Source: an uncultured Cytophagales bacterium (GTDB lineage Bacteria > Bacteroidota > Bacteroidia > Cytophagales > Bernardetiaceae). From it: a stretch of DNA of 47,324 bases. The stretch covers positions 1-47,324 of the forward strand of contig CAKZOK010000070.1 of NCBI GenBank assembly GCA_937136415.1, given 5' to 3'. A program made the translations under genes and the position numbers. The notes beneath the pieces are model-generated. The model made no database searches. It saw only the letters and a list, made by a program, of their open reading frames with translations, and was not told the DNA's origin. Position 1 is the first letter of the stretch, and the number at the start of each line of letters is the position of its first letter. Of the stretch, positions 1 through 7,930 are shown piece after piece.

Positions 1-48
1 GATCTCGATCTCGCGCTGGCACTGCGGGCAAGTAAATTTGAGCGGCAT
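1..48 (-). CDS. Start of a zinc-ribbon protein (foreign, 16 codons visible)
   Basis: Reading the minus strand from 48, the frame gives MPLKFTCPQCQREIEI and runs off the window. The CPxC pair right after the start is the first half of a short zinc ribbon, as in small FmdB/MJ0042-like proteins, a type of N-terminus common in Planctomycetes. An AAGGA ribosome-binding site lies six bases upstream of the ATG, an SD more typical of the foreign donor than of Bacteroidota. The function is unknown, and only the first zinc knuckle is seen. Confidence 0.45.
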   Translation of the reverse strand, partial: MPLKFTCPQCQREIEI

Positions 49-235
49 GATGAATCCTTCGGAAGAGGGAGGAATGGATCGCCGGACGACCGCAATAGTG
101 TACTGCTAACGCTTGCCTTCGCGAAATCAAATCGCCTCCATCACAAGGCCACGCTACTCGTCCTTCTGGGGTGGCAGGGGCAGAGGCTTGGCGATGCCCC
201 GTGACTACCACCACCTTCAGGGGCATCATCTTCAC
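1..235. other. Foreign GC-rich segment (chimeric left end)
   Basis: The first 200-240 bases are GC-rich and unlike the AT-rich sequence that follows. On the minus strand they hold a plausible protein C-terminus (reading GIAKPLPLPPQKDE, stop at 156-154) and then the start of a zinc-ribbon gene, a layout that makes sense in a different genome. The segment interrupts the dndC-like gene before the conserved residues that should follow its ALERL helix. I infer a chimeric join somewhere in 200-240; the exact base cannot be fixed by eye. Confidence 0.75.
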
Positions 236-407
236 GGTCAATAATACCATGAAAATCTTTTAGTCTTTCTAATGCTTTCCAAACAAGTTGCAATAATACA
301 GTAGAGTCTTTTCCTCCACTAAAACCAATTATCCATGGTCTTTTGTTATCATCCATCATGTATTGGTCTGCTACCTCACCTATTATGTAATTTATCTTTT
401 GTTTCAT
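235..407 (-). CDS. dndC: DndC-like ATP pyrophosphatase, N-terminal fragment
   Basis: DndC is a PAPS-reductase-family protein that activates DNA with ATP before sulfur is placed in the phosphodiester backbone (phosphorothioation). The visible 57 or so residues contain the diagnostic block PWIIGFSGGKDSTVLLQLVW, including the PP-loop SGGKDST at about residues 30-36. The expected next block, a strand leading to an NDT.VENP motif, is missing because the sequence switches to GC-rich foreign DNA near 235; the open frame continues to 141 without homology. The ATG at 407 lies nine bases after the sufE stop, so the two genes form an operon. Other PAPS-reductase relatives (CysH, CysD, SspD) are possible, but the PW.IGFSGGKDST context fits DndC best. 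Confidence 0.72.
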
Positions 408-416
408 ATTGGTTTG

Positions 417-830
417 TCAAGCTAATGTAGCCAATTCCTTCATTCTACTGATTACAGCATTTATACCTTTTACTCTATTTGGGGAGAGATGATAAATAAT
501 TTCTGTTTCTTTTAAAAAAGTAATTTCGGCTTCTATTATTGCTTTTTGAGTATTGTTATTTAGAATTTCTATCAGTAATGCAGTAAGTCCTTTTGGTATT
601 TCTGCGTCTGAATCTGCAAAATAGCTAATTTTATTATCATTTTGCTTGGTTATTAACCAAACCTTTGACTGACAGCCTTTTACAAGATTTTCTTCTTTCC
701 TAAATTCTTCTTCTATTAACGGAATTTTTTTAGCATAGTCTAAAATATACTCATATTTATTTTCCCACTCTTCAAGAAGAGCGAAATTTTCAATAATTTC
801 TTGTTGTTTTTCTTTTATAGGATTTACCAT
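417..830 (-). CDS. sufE: SufE-like cysteine desulfuration protein
   Basis: SufE accepts persulfide sulfur from a SufS-type cysteine desulfurase and stimulates the enzyme. The 137-residue length and the order of motifs fit the family: an N-terminal helix with the pattern I.E.F..L..WE.KYEYI, then LVKGCQSKVWL with the sulfur-accepting cysteine at about residue 53, then the GLTALLIEILN segment. It is the first gene of a two-gene unit with the dndC-like gene downstream, so it may serve DNA sulfur modification and not, or not only, Fe-S assembly. No desulfurase is in the window. A good Bacteroidota-type promoter precedes it (858-891). Confidence 0.88.
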   Translation of the reverse strand: MVNPIKEKQQEIIENFALLEEWENKYEYILDYAKKIPLIEEEFRKEENLVKGCQSKVWLITKQNDNKISYFADSDAEIPKGLTALLIEILNNNTQKAIIEAEITFLKETEIIYHLSPNRVKGINAVISRMKELATLA

Positions 831-857
831 AAGTCTTATAGTGTTTTAAATATAGGA

Positions 858-891
858 CAAAAGTACGTTAAAAACAACAAAAAAAAACAAA
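858..891 (-). promoter_or_regulatory. Bacteroidota-type promoter of sufE-dndC
   Basis: On the minus strand a TTTG (891-888) is followed after 22 bases by TACTTTTG (865-858), matching the Bacteroidota -33/-7 pattern TTTG-N19-22-TAnnTTTG. The predicted transcript start is about 20 bases before the sufE ATG at 830. Confidence 0.6.
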
Positions 892-978
892 CCACTCCAA
901 AAAAAAGAGATAGTTCGTTTTCTACTATCTATCCAACTGCTTTAAAAATCTGTTCCCATTTGAATTAAAAATAGACGA

Positions 979-1150
979 TTAAAATATATATTCTGCCAAA
1001 TTTGGTCTAGAGTTATAAATTTCATCAAAAGGAACTTGCTTTAAAAACTCTGTTTGAATAGGTTTTTCCATCATATCAATTACTTTCTGTAATCTCCTTT
1101 GCTTTTTGGTGTAGTATATTCATCGCCTCTATTGACTTTTTTCCTATCTT
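979..1150 (-). pseudogene. Remnant of a decayed gene
   Basis: Between sufE and the glycosyltransferase the minus strand keeps protein-like sequence in two overlapping frames. One frame reads KIGKKSIEAMNILHQKAKEITESN and stops. Another, open from 1119 to 979, continues into KVIDMMEKPIQTEFLKQV and ends NLAEYIF. No start with a ribosome-binding site fits either frame alone; together they look like one small protein broken by a frameshift. I do not recognise the family. The rest of 831-1161 shows only AT-rich sequence and the promoter above. Confidence 0.35.
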
Positions 1151-1161
1151 ATAAAAAAAAA

Positions 1162-2277
1162 TTAATTCTTCTTAGAGGCTTCACTAAACAATCTCAAAAA
1201 ATTTTCTTTATTTGATTGTACGGAATATTCATTTTGGATAGTTTCTAAAGCTATCTTTCCCATTTCCTGCCTTTTTTGTGGGTTTTCTAAAAGAAAAGAG
1301 AGATGATTTTTCCATTCGGTTTCTGTATTAGCTAAAAAACCATTTTCATTTTGATTAATTATTTTGGTATTAACTCCAATCGGAGAAATTACAGCAGGAA
1401 CACCCAATGCCATATATTGCAATGCCTTGAAGCCACACTTTCCCTCTGCCCACGCATCGGCAGTAAGTGGCATAATTCCAATATCTAATTCTGATAAATC
1501 CTTTATTTCAGTTTTTTTATTCCATTTTACAAATTCAAAGCTCTTCAAATTATGTTCTGTATCCAAATTTGGATTTTGATTACAAATAATACGAAAAACA
1601 AAATTATATTTCTGCTCTAATTGCTTCAAAATAGGAATAACCATTTCCAAATAAATCAATGTAGAATGAGAACCTGTCCAACCAATAATCGGTTTTTGGT
1701 TTGAATGATGTTGGTGTAAAATATTATGTTTGTTTTTTAAATCAATCGTTGTCGGATTTAAAATTGCTTTTGTAGTAGAATTTGCAAACTGATTTGCATT
1801 TTTTTGTAAGTATTCATTTCCTACACTTATTTTATACGACCAATCACAAACCTGTTTTACTTTATTGGGGGATTTTAGAAAAGCAACCAATTTATTTTGA
1901 GAAGAAGTAGCAGGAATCCAAATTGCATCATCAAAATCATAAATGAGTTTTCTATTCAGAATTTTTGTCAAAATCCATTCTACAAACGGAAATCCAACAG
2001 GAGTAGCTTCTCTATACACAAAAACAAAATCTGCATTTCTAGCCTTCCAAATATGCCAAAAACGCCTCAAAAATCCTTTTAGTACTCCTATTATTTTTTT
2101 AAAGGTATGTCCTTTTTTGTAAAGAATTTTGTTAGTTTGGTCATCTAAAAAAGATAATAATTCGTAATCAAAATTATTTTCTTTCAAAATTTCTAAATAC
2201 TGTTCGTAACGAAAACGCTGACCAGGGGCAATATCGTAAGGATAAGGAACAAGAAATTTGATTGTCTTTTTTTTCAT
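1162..2277 (-). CDS. Glycosyltransferase, GT-B fold (group 1/GT4-like)
   Basis: A 371-residue cytoplasmic glycosyltransferase. The N-terminal half begins KFLVPYPYDIAPGQRFR, a Rossmann-type acceptor domain. The C-terminal half opens with PIIGWTGSHST (about residue 195) and carries the nucleotide-sugar-binding region EGKCGFKALQYMALGVPAV (about 278-296), with the Glu and following helix typical of GT4 enzymes. It ends with a standard C-terminal helix. It sits 29 bases downstream of the sixA-like gene on the same strand and probably shares its transcript. The sugar and acceptor cannot be read from the sequence; surface polysaccharide or glycolipid synthesis is the usual role. Confidence 0.85.
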   Translation of the reverse strand: MKKKTIKFLVPYPYDIAPGQRFRYEQYLEILKENNFDYELLSFLDDQTNKILYKKGHTFKKIIGVLKGFLRRFWHIWKARNADFVFVYREATPVGFPFVEWILTKILNRKLIYDFDDAIWIPATSSQNKLVAFLKSPNKVKQVCDWSYKISVGNEYLQKNANQFANSTTKAILNPTTIDLKNKHNILHQHHSNQKPIIGWTGSHSTLIYLEMVIPILKQLEQKYNFVFRIICNQNPNLDTEHNLKSFEFVKWNKKTEIKDLSELDIGIMPLTADAWAEGKCGFKALQYMALGVPAVISPIGVNTKIINQNENGFLANTETEWKNHLSFLLENPQKRQEMGKIALETIQNEYSVQSNKENFLRLFSEASKKN

Positions 2278-2306
2278 TGATTTTTAAACCTTTTATTGAG
2301 TTTTTT

Positions 2307-2810
2307 TTAACTCACTTTATACTTTTTAGGATATTCGAAAAAACGTATTTTTCCCGAATGCCTTTTTACTTCAGACCACGAGCTTACATCAAAATCCAAA
2401 CAATAAATTCCACTTGTAGGCATTTCTTGTACAGATTCTTCAGCCAAAAAATCAACCAAATTGCTAAAATCAGGGTTGTGTCCGACCAAAACAACTGTAT
2501 TTTTACTTTCTAAAAATGTATTTATAATTCTCAAATGAAAAGGAACACCCGTAAAATAGAGGTCGTCTGTTAGATGCACTTGACTTTCCATAAATCCATA
2601 TACATCAAAAAAAATACTTTCTGCTGTTTTTTTTGCTCGTTTGGCAGAACTAGATAATACTAAATCTGGAATTATTTTTTTTTCAAACAAGATTTGTCCC
2701 ATTAAAGGTGCATCACTTTTTCCTCTTTTATTTAATGGTCGTTCTCGGTCTGGTAAAGTTTCATCTTTACCTGAAGATTTGGCGTGGCGTATCAGTATTA
2801 GTGTTTTCAT
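2307..2810 (-). CDS. sixA: SixA-like histidine phosphatase
   Basis: A 167-residue protein of the histidine phosphatase (phosphoglycerate mutase-like) superfamily. The catalytic signature is at the N-terminus, LILIRHAKS (residues 4-12, nucleophile His about residue 9). LSSSAKRAKKTAE gives the second arginine region, and VVLVGHNPDFSNLV (about 123-136) gives the second catalytic histidine. This is the SixA branch, whose founding member removes phosphate from phosphohistidine in ArcB; no ArcB partner is visible here. A -7 element TATCTTTG lies at 2846-2839 on the minus strand. It appears to lead a two-gene unit with the glycosyltransferase. Confidence 0.85.
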   Translation of the reverse strand: MKTLILIRHAKSSGKDETLPDRERPLNKRGKSDAPLMGQILFEKKIIPDLVLSSSAKRAKKTAESIFFDVYGFMESQVHLTDDLYFTGVPFHLRIINTFLESKNTVVLVGHNPDFSNLVDFLAEESVQEMPTSGIYCLDFDVSSWSEVKRHSGKIRFFEYPKKYKVS

Positions 2811-2838
2811 TGCTTCTTATGTTCATCAATATTTTTTA

Positions 2839-2846
2839 CAAAGATA
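2839..2846 (-). promoter_or_regulatory. -7 promoter element of the sixA-like gene
   Basis: On the minus strand TATCTTTG matches the Bacteroidota TAnnTTTG element, 29 bases before the ATG. No convincing -33 TTTG is present at the normal distance. The rest of 2847-3149 contains only a small stem (CCTTCT/AGAAGG near 2932-2948) and no gene I can support. Confidence 0.4.
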
Positions 2847-3149
2847 AGTGTTTTTAAATAAATTGGTAATGATTATGAGAACATCAACAAGTCATCATAG
2901 TACCTAAATATTTTATTTAATTTTCAATACTCCTTCTATTGGAGAAGGGCAAAAAGTTGTTTGGAGGTTTGTTTTTTTGAGATTTTCTATTTTTTTTTAG
3001 AATTGTTGCAACCTTTTATTTTTTGTCTTGTCTTTCTTAGTGTATGAGATTAAGAATAACAATTTGAATTTCTCTACACCCAATAACTAACGAAAAAATA
3101 GTGTTTTTATCTCACAAATAAAAATACAGAATAATTGCAATTACTTTAC

Positions 3150-3752
3150 ATGTCCACTACTACTATTGATACAAATTATGAAGAACCTAATGCCCAACTC
3201 ATCGAAAAAGTTCGATTAGGAAGTCAGAAGGCACAATACGAACTTTACGAAAAATATGTAAGGGCAATGTATCATGTTTGTGTCCGAATTGTGGGCAAAG
3301 GGCATGAAGCAGAAGAAGTACTACAAGATTCTTTTGTGAGAGCCTTTATGCGCATTGAGGAATATCGTGGTGATGCAGCTTTTGGAGCTTGGCTCAAACG
3401 CATTGTTGTTAATACTTCAATTAATTTTCTTCAAAAAAAACGTATTAAATTGGTTTCTTTAGATGAAATGGTTATTGAACCAATCATTGAGGAAAATGAA
3501 AACTGTGAAAATGATTTTTCAGAAATAAATATTCAAACAGGAATTTCTGAAAAAAATACTAAGCACAATTCGGAAATAAGTAGAGTAAAAGAAGCAATCA
3601 ATAAATTATCTGACGGCTATCGAATCGTACTTAGTTTGTATCTTTTTGAAGGCTATGACCACGAAGAAATTGGAAAAATATTAGGAATCTCTAGCTCTAC
3701 TTCCAAATCTCAATACAGTAGGGCAAAAAAGAGATTACGAACAATGTTATAA
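3150..3752 (+). CDS. ECF-type RNA polymerase sigma factor
   Basis: A 200-residue sigma-70 family factor of the extracytoplasmic function (ECF) class. Region 2 spans about residues 20-90, with LYEKYVRAMYHVCVRIVG and the DNA-melting segment AFGAWLKRIVVNTSINFLQKKR. A variable acidic linker follows, then region 4 at about 145-200 with LSDGYRIVLSLYLFEGYDHEEIG and the helix-turn-helix ILGISSSTSKSQYSRAKKRL. The ATG at 3150 is preferred over an upstream TTG at 3135. The next two genes follow on the same strand with a short gap and then an overlap, so the unit is probably sigma, anti-sigma and output protein. Confidence 0.9.
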   Translation: MSTTTIDTNYEEPNAQLIEKVRLGSQKAQYELYEKYVRAMYHVCVRIVGKGHEAEEVLQDSFVRAFMRIEEYRGDAAFGAWLKRIVVNTSINFLQKKRIKLVSLDEMVIEPIIEENENCENDFSEINIQTGISEKNTKHNSEISRVKEAINKLSDGYRIVLSLYLFEGYDHEEIGKILGISSSTSKSQYSRAKKRLRTML

Positions 3753-3846
3753 AGTAGCTGACACTTTCCAAATATCAGAAAATGTAGAATATATGACACT
3801 TGGAAAACGTCGCCTACCAAAGAACAAAACTAAAACAACATGTAAA

Positions 3847-4704
3847 ATGGATAATAAAAATAAAAAAACAGAAGAAAGACAGCTTGATGAGCTAGAAAAA
3901 TTCTTACTTACTCATCGTAGCAAACTTCAAAAAGAAGAACAAAAATCAATCGATGAAGATTTTGATGCTTCTTTTTCTATGGAAAAAAACTTTTTAGCTA
4001 TTCAAGCCAAAATCAAAAACGAACAAGCAAAAAGTATAGAACCTAGAAATATAATTGAAGAAAGAGCTAAGAAATTATTGCAAATAGAAGAAGACGAAAC
4101 AACAAAACAAGAAAAACCTAAAAGCTGGGTCAAACCTTCGCCTATTGCTTCTACTTTAGAAACTCAAAAAGAAAATTTGCCAGTAACAAAAACGGTTTCT
4201 CTTCGAAAGTTTTGGACAGTTGCAGCTTCTCTTACAGCTCTTTTAGTAACCACTTTTTTATACCAAGCCGATACGATAAGTATGCTTACAGCAGAAAATG
4301 AAGAGTTGGCTTCTGTACATGAAGAAAATGAACAGGGCAATTTTGATAATAATAATAACAATCGAAACTATGCTCAAAATGTTTCCTTACCTGCTGAACT
4401 TATAGAAGCCGAAAATTATTACTCTTCTATTATTGCAAAAGATAAAAAAGAACTCAAGAAAAAAGATACGGAAAACTGGGTAACTCCAGAAACAATTCAG
4501 ACTTTAGACGAGCTTGATGAAGCCTATAAAGTAATGAAAAGCGACCTTTTGGAAGAGCAAAACCCCAAAATACTCATTGATGAAATGCTTAATAATTTAA
4601 AGTTGCGAAAGCAGATTTTAGAAGAAAGCATTTTAATTTTAGAAAAAACAAACTCATCAGATTCAAAAACTAATAATAATCATTCAAATGAAAAATCTAT
4701 ATAA
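3847..4704 (+). CDS. Probable membrane-anchored anti-sigma factor
   Basis: A charged protein of 285 residues (303 if the ATG at 3793 is used) with one membrane segment, FWTVAASLTALLVTTFLYQ, near the middle. The N-terminal part is highly charged and cytoplasmic by the positive-inside rule, and the C-terminal part is Asn/Glu/Lys-rich with coiled-coil character. The position directly after an ECF sigma gene and the topology (cytoplasmic arm, one TM, periplasmic arm) are those of anti-sigma factors. I see no classic zinc-binding HxxxCxxC motif, so the assignment rests on context. The last 17 bases overlap the next gene, which suggests translational coupling. Confidence 0.6.
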   Translation: MDNKNKKTEERQLDELEKFLLTHRSKLQKEEQKSIDEDFDASFSMEKNFLAIQAKIKNEQAKSIEPRNIIEERAKKLLQIEEDETTKQEKPKSWVKPSPIASTLETQKENLPVTKTVSLRKFWTVAASLTALLVTTFLYQADTISMLTAENEELASVHEENEQGNFDNNNNNRNYAQNVSLPAELIEAENYYSSIIAKDKKELKKKDTENWVTPETIQTLDELDEAYKVMKSDLLEEQNPKILIDEMLNNLKLRKQILEESILILEKTNSSDSKTNNNHSNEKSI

Positions 4705-5809
4705 AAATCAATTCGTTATTCTTGCACTTTTTTTATTTTGTTTGGGAGTTTTGATTCCTTTTACAGAATCAAAGGCAGAAAAGTATTCTTTACTTGATAA
4801 TCCTACTTATCAGCCCAAAGAAGAAAAACAAAAAGTTATTAAAGCGACCTTTAAGGTCAATAAAAACGACCTTCTTTATATTTCTAATAAATATGGAAAT
4901 ATAAATTTTACCAATCATGATAAAAATGAAGTGTCTGTCAAGGTTACTATTTTAGCATGGGCAAAAAATGACAGAGATGCACAAACTATTTTGGATAGAA
5001 TTGAAATAGAACAAAACAAATCAAACCAAGAGATTAGATTTGAAACTCAAATTGAAGAGTCAAGAGGAGGATATAGATGTAATCAAAGAGAAGGTTTTGA
5101 GATAAATTATGAAATAAAAATCCCAAAAAAAATCTATATTGATGTAGAAAATAAATTTGGTTCGGTAACACTTTCTGACCTTCAAGGCAAATTAAACCTT
5201 AATCTAAAACATGGAAATTTTAATGGACATAATCTAACAGGAATGCGCCATTCATTAAATGTAAATTTTGGAAACTTGTCTGTAAGCTCACTAAACTCGG
5301 CTGATATAGATGTAACACATGGAAGTATCAATATTGATAAAAGTGATTCTGATTTGAAGATTAATAGCAAGCATTCAAATGTCAGAGTAGATGAAGCAAA
5401 CGCACTGTGGATAGATGCCAAACATGGCAATATGAGAGTAGGAACAGTTTCTAAAATTACGGGAGAAAATAGTTTTGGGCGAATAGAAATACGAAAAGTA
5501 TTAAAATCGGCTGATTTAGAACTCAAACATGGAAACTGCCAGCTAGAACGAATAGCAACAGGGTTTGATAAAGTAAATGTAAAAAATTCTCATGGCTCAA
5601 TAGAATTGCGTTTTGATTCAGATGCAAAATTCGAATTTGAAGCCAAAACAACACACGGAAGTATCAGAAATTCAATGCCCAATACAAGCATTCAAAAACA
5701 AGATAATGACGACCACGATAAAATATTAGAAGGCAAAACAAACGGAGGTGGAAAGGCAAAGGTAAATGTAAGCAATCAGCACGGAAGTATTCGTTTGGAA
5801 GAACGTTAG
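4688..5809 (+). CDS. Secreted DUF4097-type beta-helix protein
   Basis: A 373-residue exported protein. The signal peptide is about residues 1-31 (hydrophobic FVILALFLFCLGVLIPF, then ESKAEK). The mature part is a chain of short beta repeats with recurring motifs such as LKHGN, THGSI, KHSNV, AKHGN and NQHGSI, characteristic of DUF4097/putative adhesin-type right-handed beta solenoids. It overlaps the anti-sigma-like gene and ends the operon just before a strong terminator. In Bacteroidota, ECF sigma/anti-sigma/DUF4097 operons are recurrent. The cell-envelope role is inferred; the ligand is unknown. Confidence 0.75.
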   Translation: MKNLYKNQFVILALFLFCLGVLIPFTESKAEKYSLLDNPTYQPKEEKQKVIKATFKVNKNDLLYISNKYGNINFTNHDKNEVSVKVTILAWAKNDRDAQTILDRIEIEQNKSNQEIRFETQIEESRGGYRCNQREGFEINYEIKIPKKIYIDVENKFGSVTLSDLQGKLNLNLKHGNFNGHNLTGMRHSLNVNFGNLSVSSLNSADIDVTHGSINIDKSDSDLKINSKHSNVRVDEANALWIDAKHGNMRVGTVSKITGENSFGRIEIRKVLKSADLELKHGNCQLERIATGFDKVNVKNSHGSIELRFDSDAKFEFEAKTTHGSIRNSMPNTSIQKQDNDDHDKILEGKTNGGGKAKVNVSNQHGSIRLEER

Positions 5810-5862
5810 TTTGAAGTAAAAATAGATTGAAATAGTTTTTATTTTATCTTCATTAAAATTCA

Positions 5863-5898
5863 AATTCGGTAAGCATTTTATGCTTACCGAATTTTTTT
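5863..5898 (+). terminator. Rho-independent terminator of the sigma-factor operon
   Basis: A perfect 13-bp stem, AATTCGGTAAGCA (5863-5875) paired with TGCTTACCGAATT (5881-5893), has a TTTTA loop and runs into a T tract. It lies 54 bases after the DUF4097-gene stop. Confidence 0.9.
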
Positions 5899-5918
5899 AT
5901 GCTTTTTTTTAGATTTAT

Positions 5919-5960
5919 TTTTTTTACTTTAAAAAAATTTGTTTTTTTAAAGTAAAAAAA
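5919..5960. repeat. AT-only perfect inverted repeat
   Basis: Arms of 19 bases, 5919-5937 and 5942-5960, are perfect complements around a TTTG loop. Their only non-A/T bases are the C of ACTTT in the left arm and the G of AAAGT in the right. It follows the terminator and precedes the antiporter promoter; it may be a second, bidirectional terminator. Confidence 0.6.
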
Positions 5961-6026
5961 AGTACTTTAATAAAAAATTAAATAAAGGCTCACTTCAAAG
6001 TAATAAACCATTGATTTTCAATGTAT

Positions 6027-6034
6027 TACATTTG
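6027..6034 (+). promoter_or_regulatory. -7 element of the Kef-type antiporter gene
   Basis: TACATTTG is an exact TAnnTTTG. A transcript starting about seven bases downstream (near 6041) would exclude the TTG at 6038 as a start and leave a leader of about 95 bases before the ATG at 6137. No good -33 box is seen. Confidence 0.4.
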
Positions 6035-6136
6035 TAATTGGCTGTACCTAGCTATCGGTTAGCTTCGCTACCCATCACCATTGCTTACTTATATGACTTC
6101 TATATTTACCCTATTTTATTTCTAATTTTCAGTGAA

Positions 6137-7867
6137 ATGCTTCTTTCTATTCCCTCTATTCTTAGCGATGTAGTTGTTATTTTGGCACTTGCTATTCCTG
6201 TTATTTTGCTTTTACACAGAATGCGCTTGCCGAGTATTGTCGGTTTTTTGATGACAGGCGTGATCGCTGGTCCTTATGTTTTGAAATTGGTTACGAGCCA
6301 AGAACACATTGATATTTTGGCAGAAATTGGAGTTATTTTGCTTCTCTTTACTATCGGAATGGAATTTTCTCTTCCCAATCTTTTGCGTATCAAAAAAGCT
6401 GTTTTTTTGGCTGGTTCGCTTCAACTTGTTCTTACAACAGTCGTTTTTGGTGCAATTACTTATTTTGGAACGTATGATTATTTACCAATTGCTATTTTTT
6501 ATGGCTTTCTTTCTACACTTAGCAGCACGGCTATTGTTCTGAAACTCTTACAGATGCGTGGAGAAATGGGAAGCCCACACGGTCAGATTATTCTTGCCAT
6601 TCTGATTTTTCAAGATATTGCTGTTGTTCCCATGATGCTCATGATGCCTATTCTGGCAGGGCTTGCAGATAATATTTTGCAAGAAATATTTTTGATAATT
6701 GCCAAAACGGCTGGCGTACTTATTTTTTTAGTTTTGGTTTCCAAATTTATTCTAAAGCCTTTTCTTAATCTTGTTGTGATGACAAAAAGTAAGGAATTAT
6801 TTATTTCTACCATTGTAGTCATTTGTTTTTCAGTGGCTTATCTTACTTCTTTGGCTGGGCTTTCGCTTGCTTTGGGAGCTTTTTTGGCTGGTTTGGTCAT
6901 GTCAGAATCAGATTATTCGCACGATGCAACAGGGTATATTTTGCCTTTTAAAGAAATTTTTACAAGTATTTTCTTTATTTCTATCGGAATGTTGATGGAT
7001 ATTAATTTCTTATGGCAAAATTTGGGAGAAATAATGCTTCTTACTCTTATGAGTATGATTATTCAAGCCTTTTTAGCTTTTTGGGCTGCAAAATCATTAA
7101 AAGTAACAGCCAGAACAGCTATTTTAGTAGGGCTTTCTATTTGTCAGATAGGAGAATTTGCATTTGTTCTTGCCAAATCTGGAACAGAAATAGGACTTAT
7201 GCCCATCGAACTCTATCAATATTTTCTTTCTACTTCTGTTTTGACAATGGCATTTGCCCCTATTTTGATAATGAACTCTAAAAAGATTTCTCATTTTTTG
7301 ATTTATAAATTACCACAGCCAAAAATAATCAATAATTGGGCAGCTAAAAGAGTAAAATTACCTGAGTTTTTACAAGAATTTAAAGACAAAAATGTAAAAC
7401 AACATATCGTAATTATAGGTTTTGGATACAGTGGAAAAATGATTGCAAAGGCTGCAAGGTTATCAAACATTCCATTTATTATCATCGAAACAGACCCCAA
7501 AAAAGTACTGAAAAATAGTTTGTATAGAAAAAATATTTTATTTGGTGATGCAATGAATACAGAAATTCAACACCGAGTTCATTTTGAAAAAGCTCGTATA
7601 GTAGTCATTACACTAACCGACTTAGAGATTACAAAAGTACTCACTCAAAAAATAAAAAGTATAAATAAAGAGGTCAAAATTTTGGTAAGAAACAAACGTG
7701 CTAAAGATATTGTCACTATTCAAAAAGCAGGAGCAGATATAATTGTAACTGATGAATTAGAAACCAACTTAGAACTTTTCACACAAGCTTTGAAGTATTA
7801 TCATTTGCCTCAAAGTGATGTTTATACTTTAATTTCAAAAATTAAAGAAGAATTGATTGATGAATAA
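6137..7867 (+). CDS. Kef-type cation:proton antiporter with RCK domain
   Basis: A 576-residue CPA2-family antiporter in the inner membrane. Residues 1-380 form about twelve membrane segments with family signatures HRMRLPSIVGFLMTGVIAGP, LLLFTIGMEFSL and LGAFLAGLVMSES. A cytoplasmic RCK/TrkA-N Rossmann domain follows, starting about residue 415 (HIVIIGFGYSGKMIA, acidic residue in FIIIETDP), and would bind NAD(H) or another nucleotide. It probably exchanges K+ or Na+ for protons. The ATG at 6137 gives the normal KefB/KefC-like start; an open frame upstream to a TTG at 6038 is AT-rich and unlike the family. It has no operon partner. Confidence 0.88.
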   Translation: MLLSIPSILSDVVVILALAIPVILLLHRMRLPSIVGFLMTGVIAGPYVLKLVTSQEHIDILAEIGVILLLFTIGMEFSLPNLLRIKKAVFLAGSLQLVLTTVVFGAITYFGTYDYLPIAIFYGFLSTLSSTAIVLKLLQMRGEMGSPHGQIILAILIFQDIAVVPMMLMMPILAGLADNILQEIFLIIAKTAGVLIFLVLVSKFILKPFLNLVVMTKSKELFISTIVVICFSVAYLTSLAGLSLALGAFLAGLVMSESDYSHDATGYILPFKEIFTSIFFISIGMLMDINFLWQNLGEIMLLTLMSMIIQAFLAFWAAKSLKVTARTAILVGLSICQIGEFAFVLAKSGTEIGLMPIELYQYFLSTSVLTMAFAPILIMNSKKISHFLIYKLPQPKIINNWAAKRVKLPEFLQEFKDKNVKQHIVIIGFGYSGKMIAKAARLSNIPFIIIETDPKKVLKNSLYRKNILFGDAMNTEIQHRVHFEKARIVVITLTDLEITKVLTQKIKSINKEVKILVRNKRAKDIVTIQKAGADIIVTDELETNLELFTQALKYYHLPQSDVYTLISKIKEELIDE

Positions 7868-7930
7868 AAAACAAAGAAAAACCTTAACCAACGAACTATC
7901 AGCAAGTTATTTATTTAAAAAACTGTCTTA

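Noticed and set aside
193..227. Inverted repeat GATGCCCC/GGGGCATC at the left junction
   Set aside because: Eight-base arms at a probable artefactual join; too short to claim a recombination site or attachment site.
6038..6136. Upstream extension of the Kef-type antiporter from a TTG
   Set aside because: A TAnnTTTG promoter element overlaps it, and the extension does not resemble the family N-terminus.
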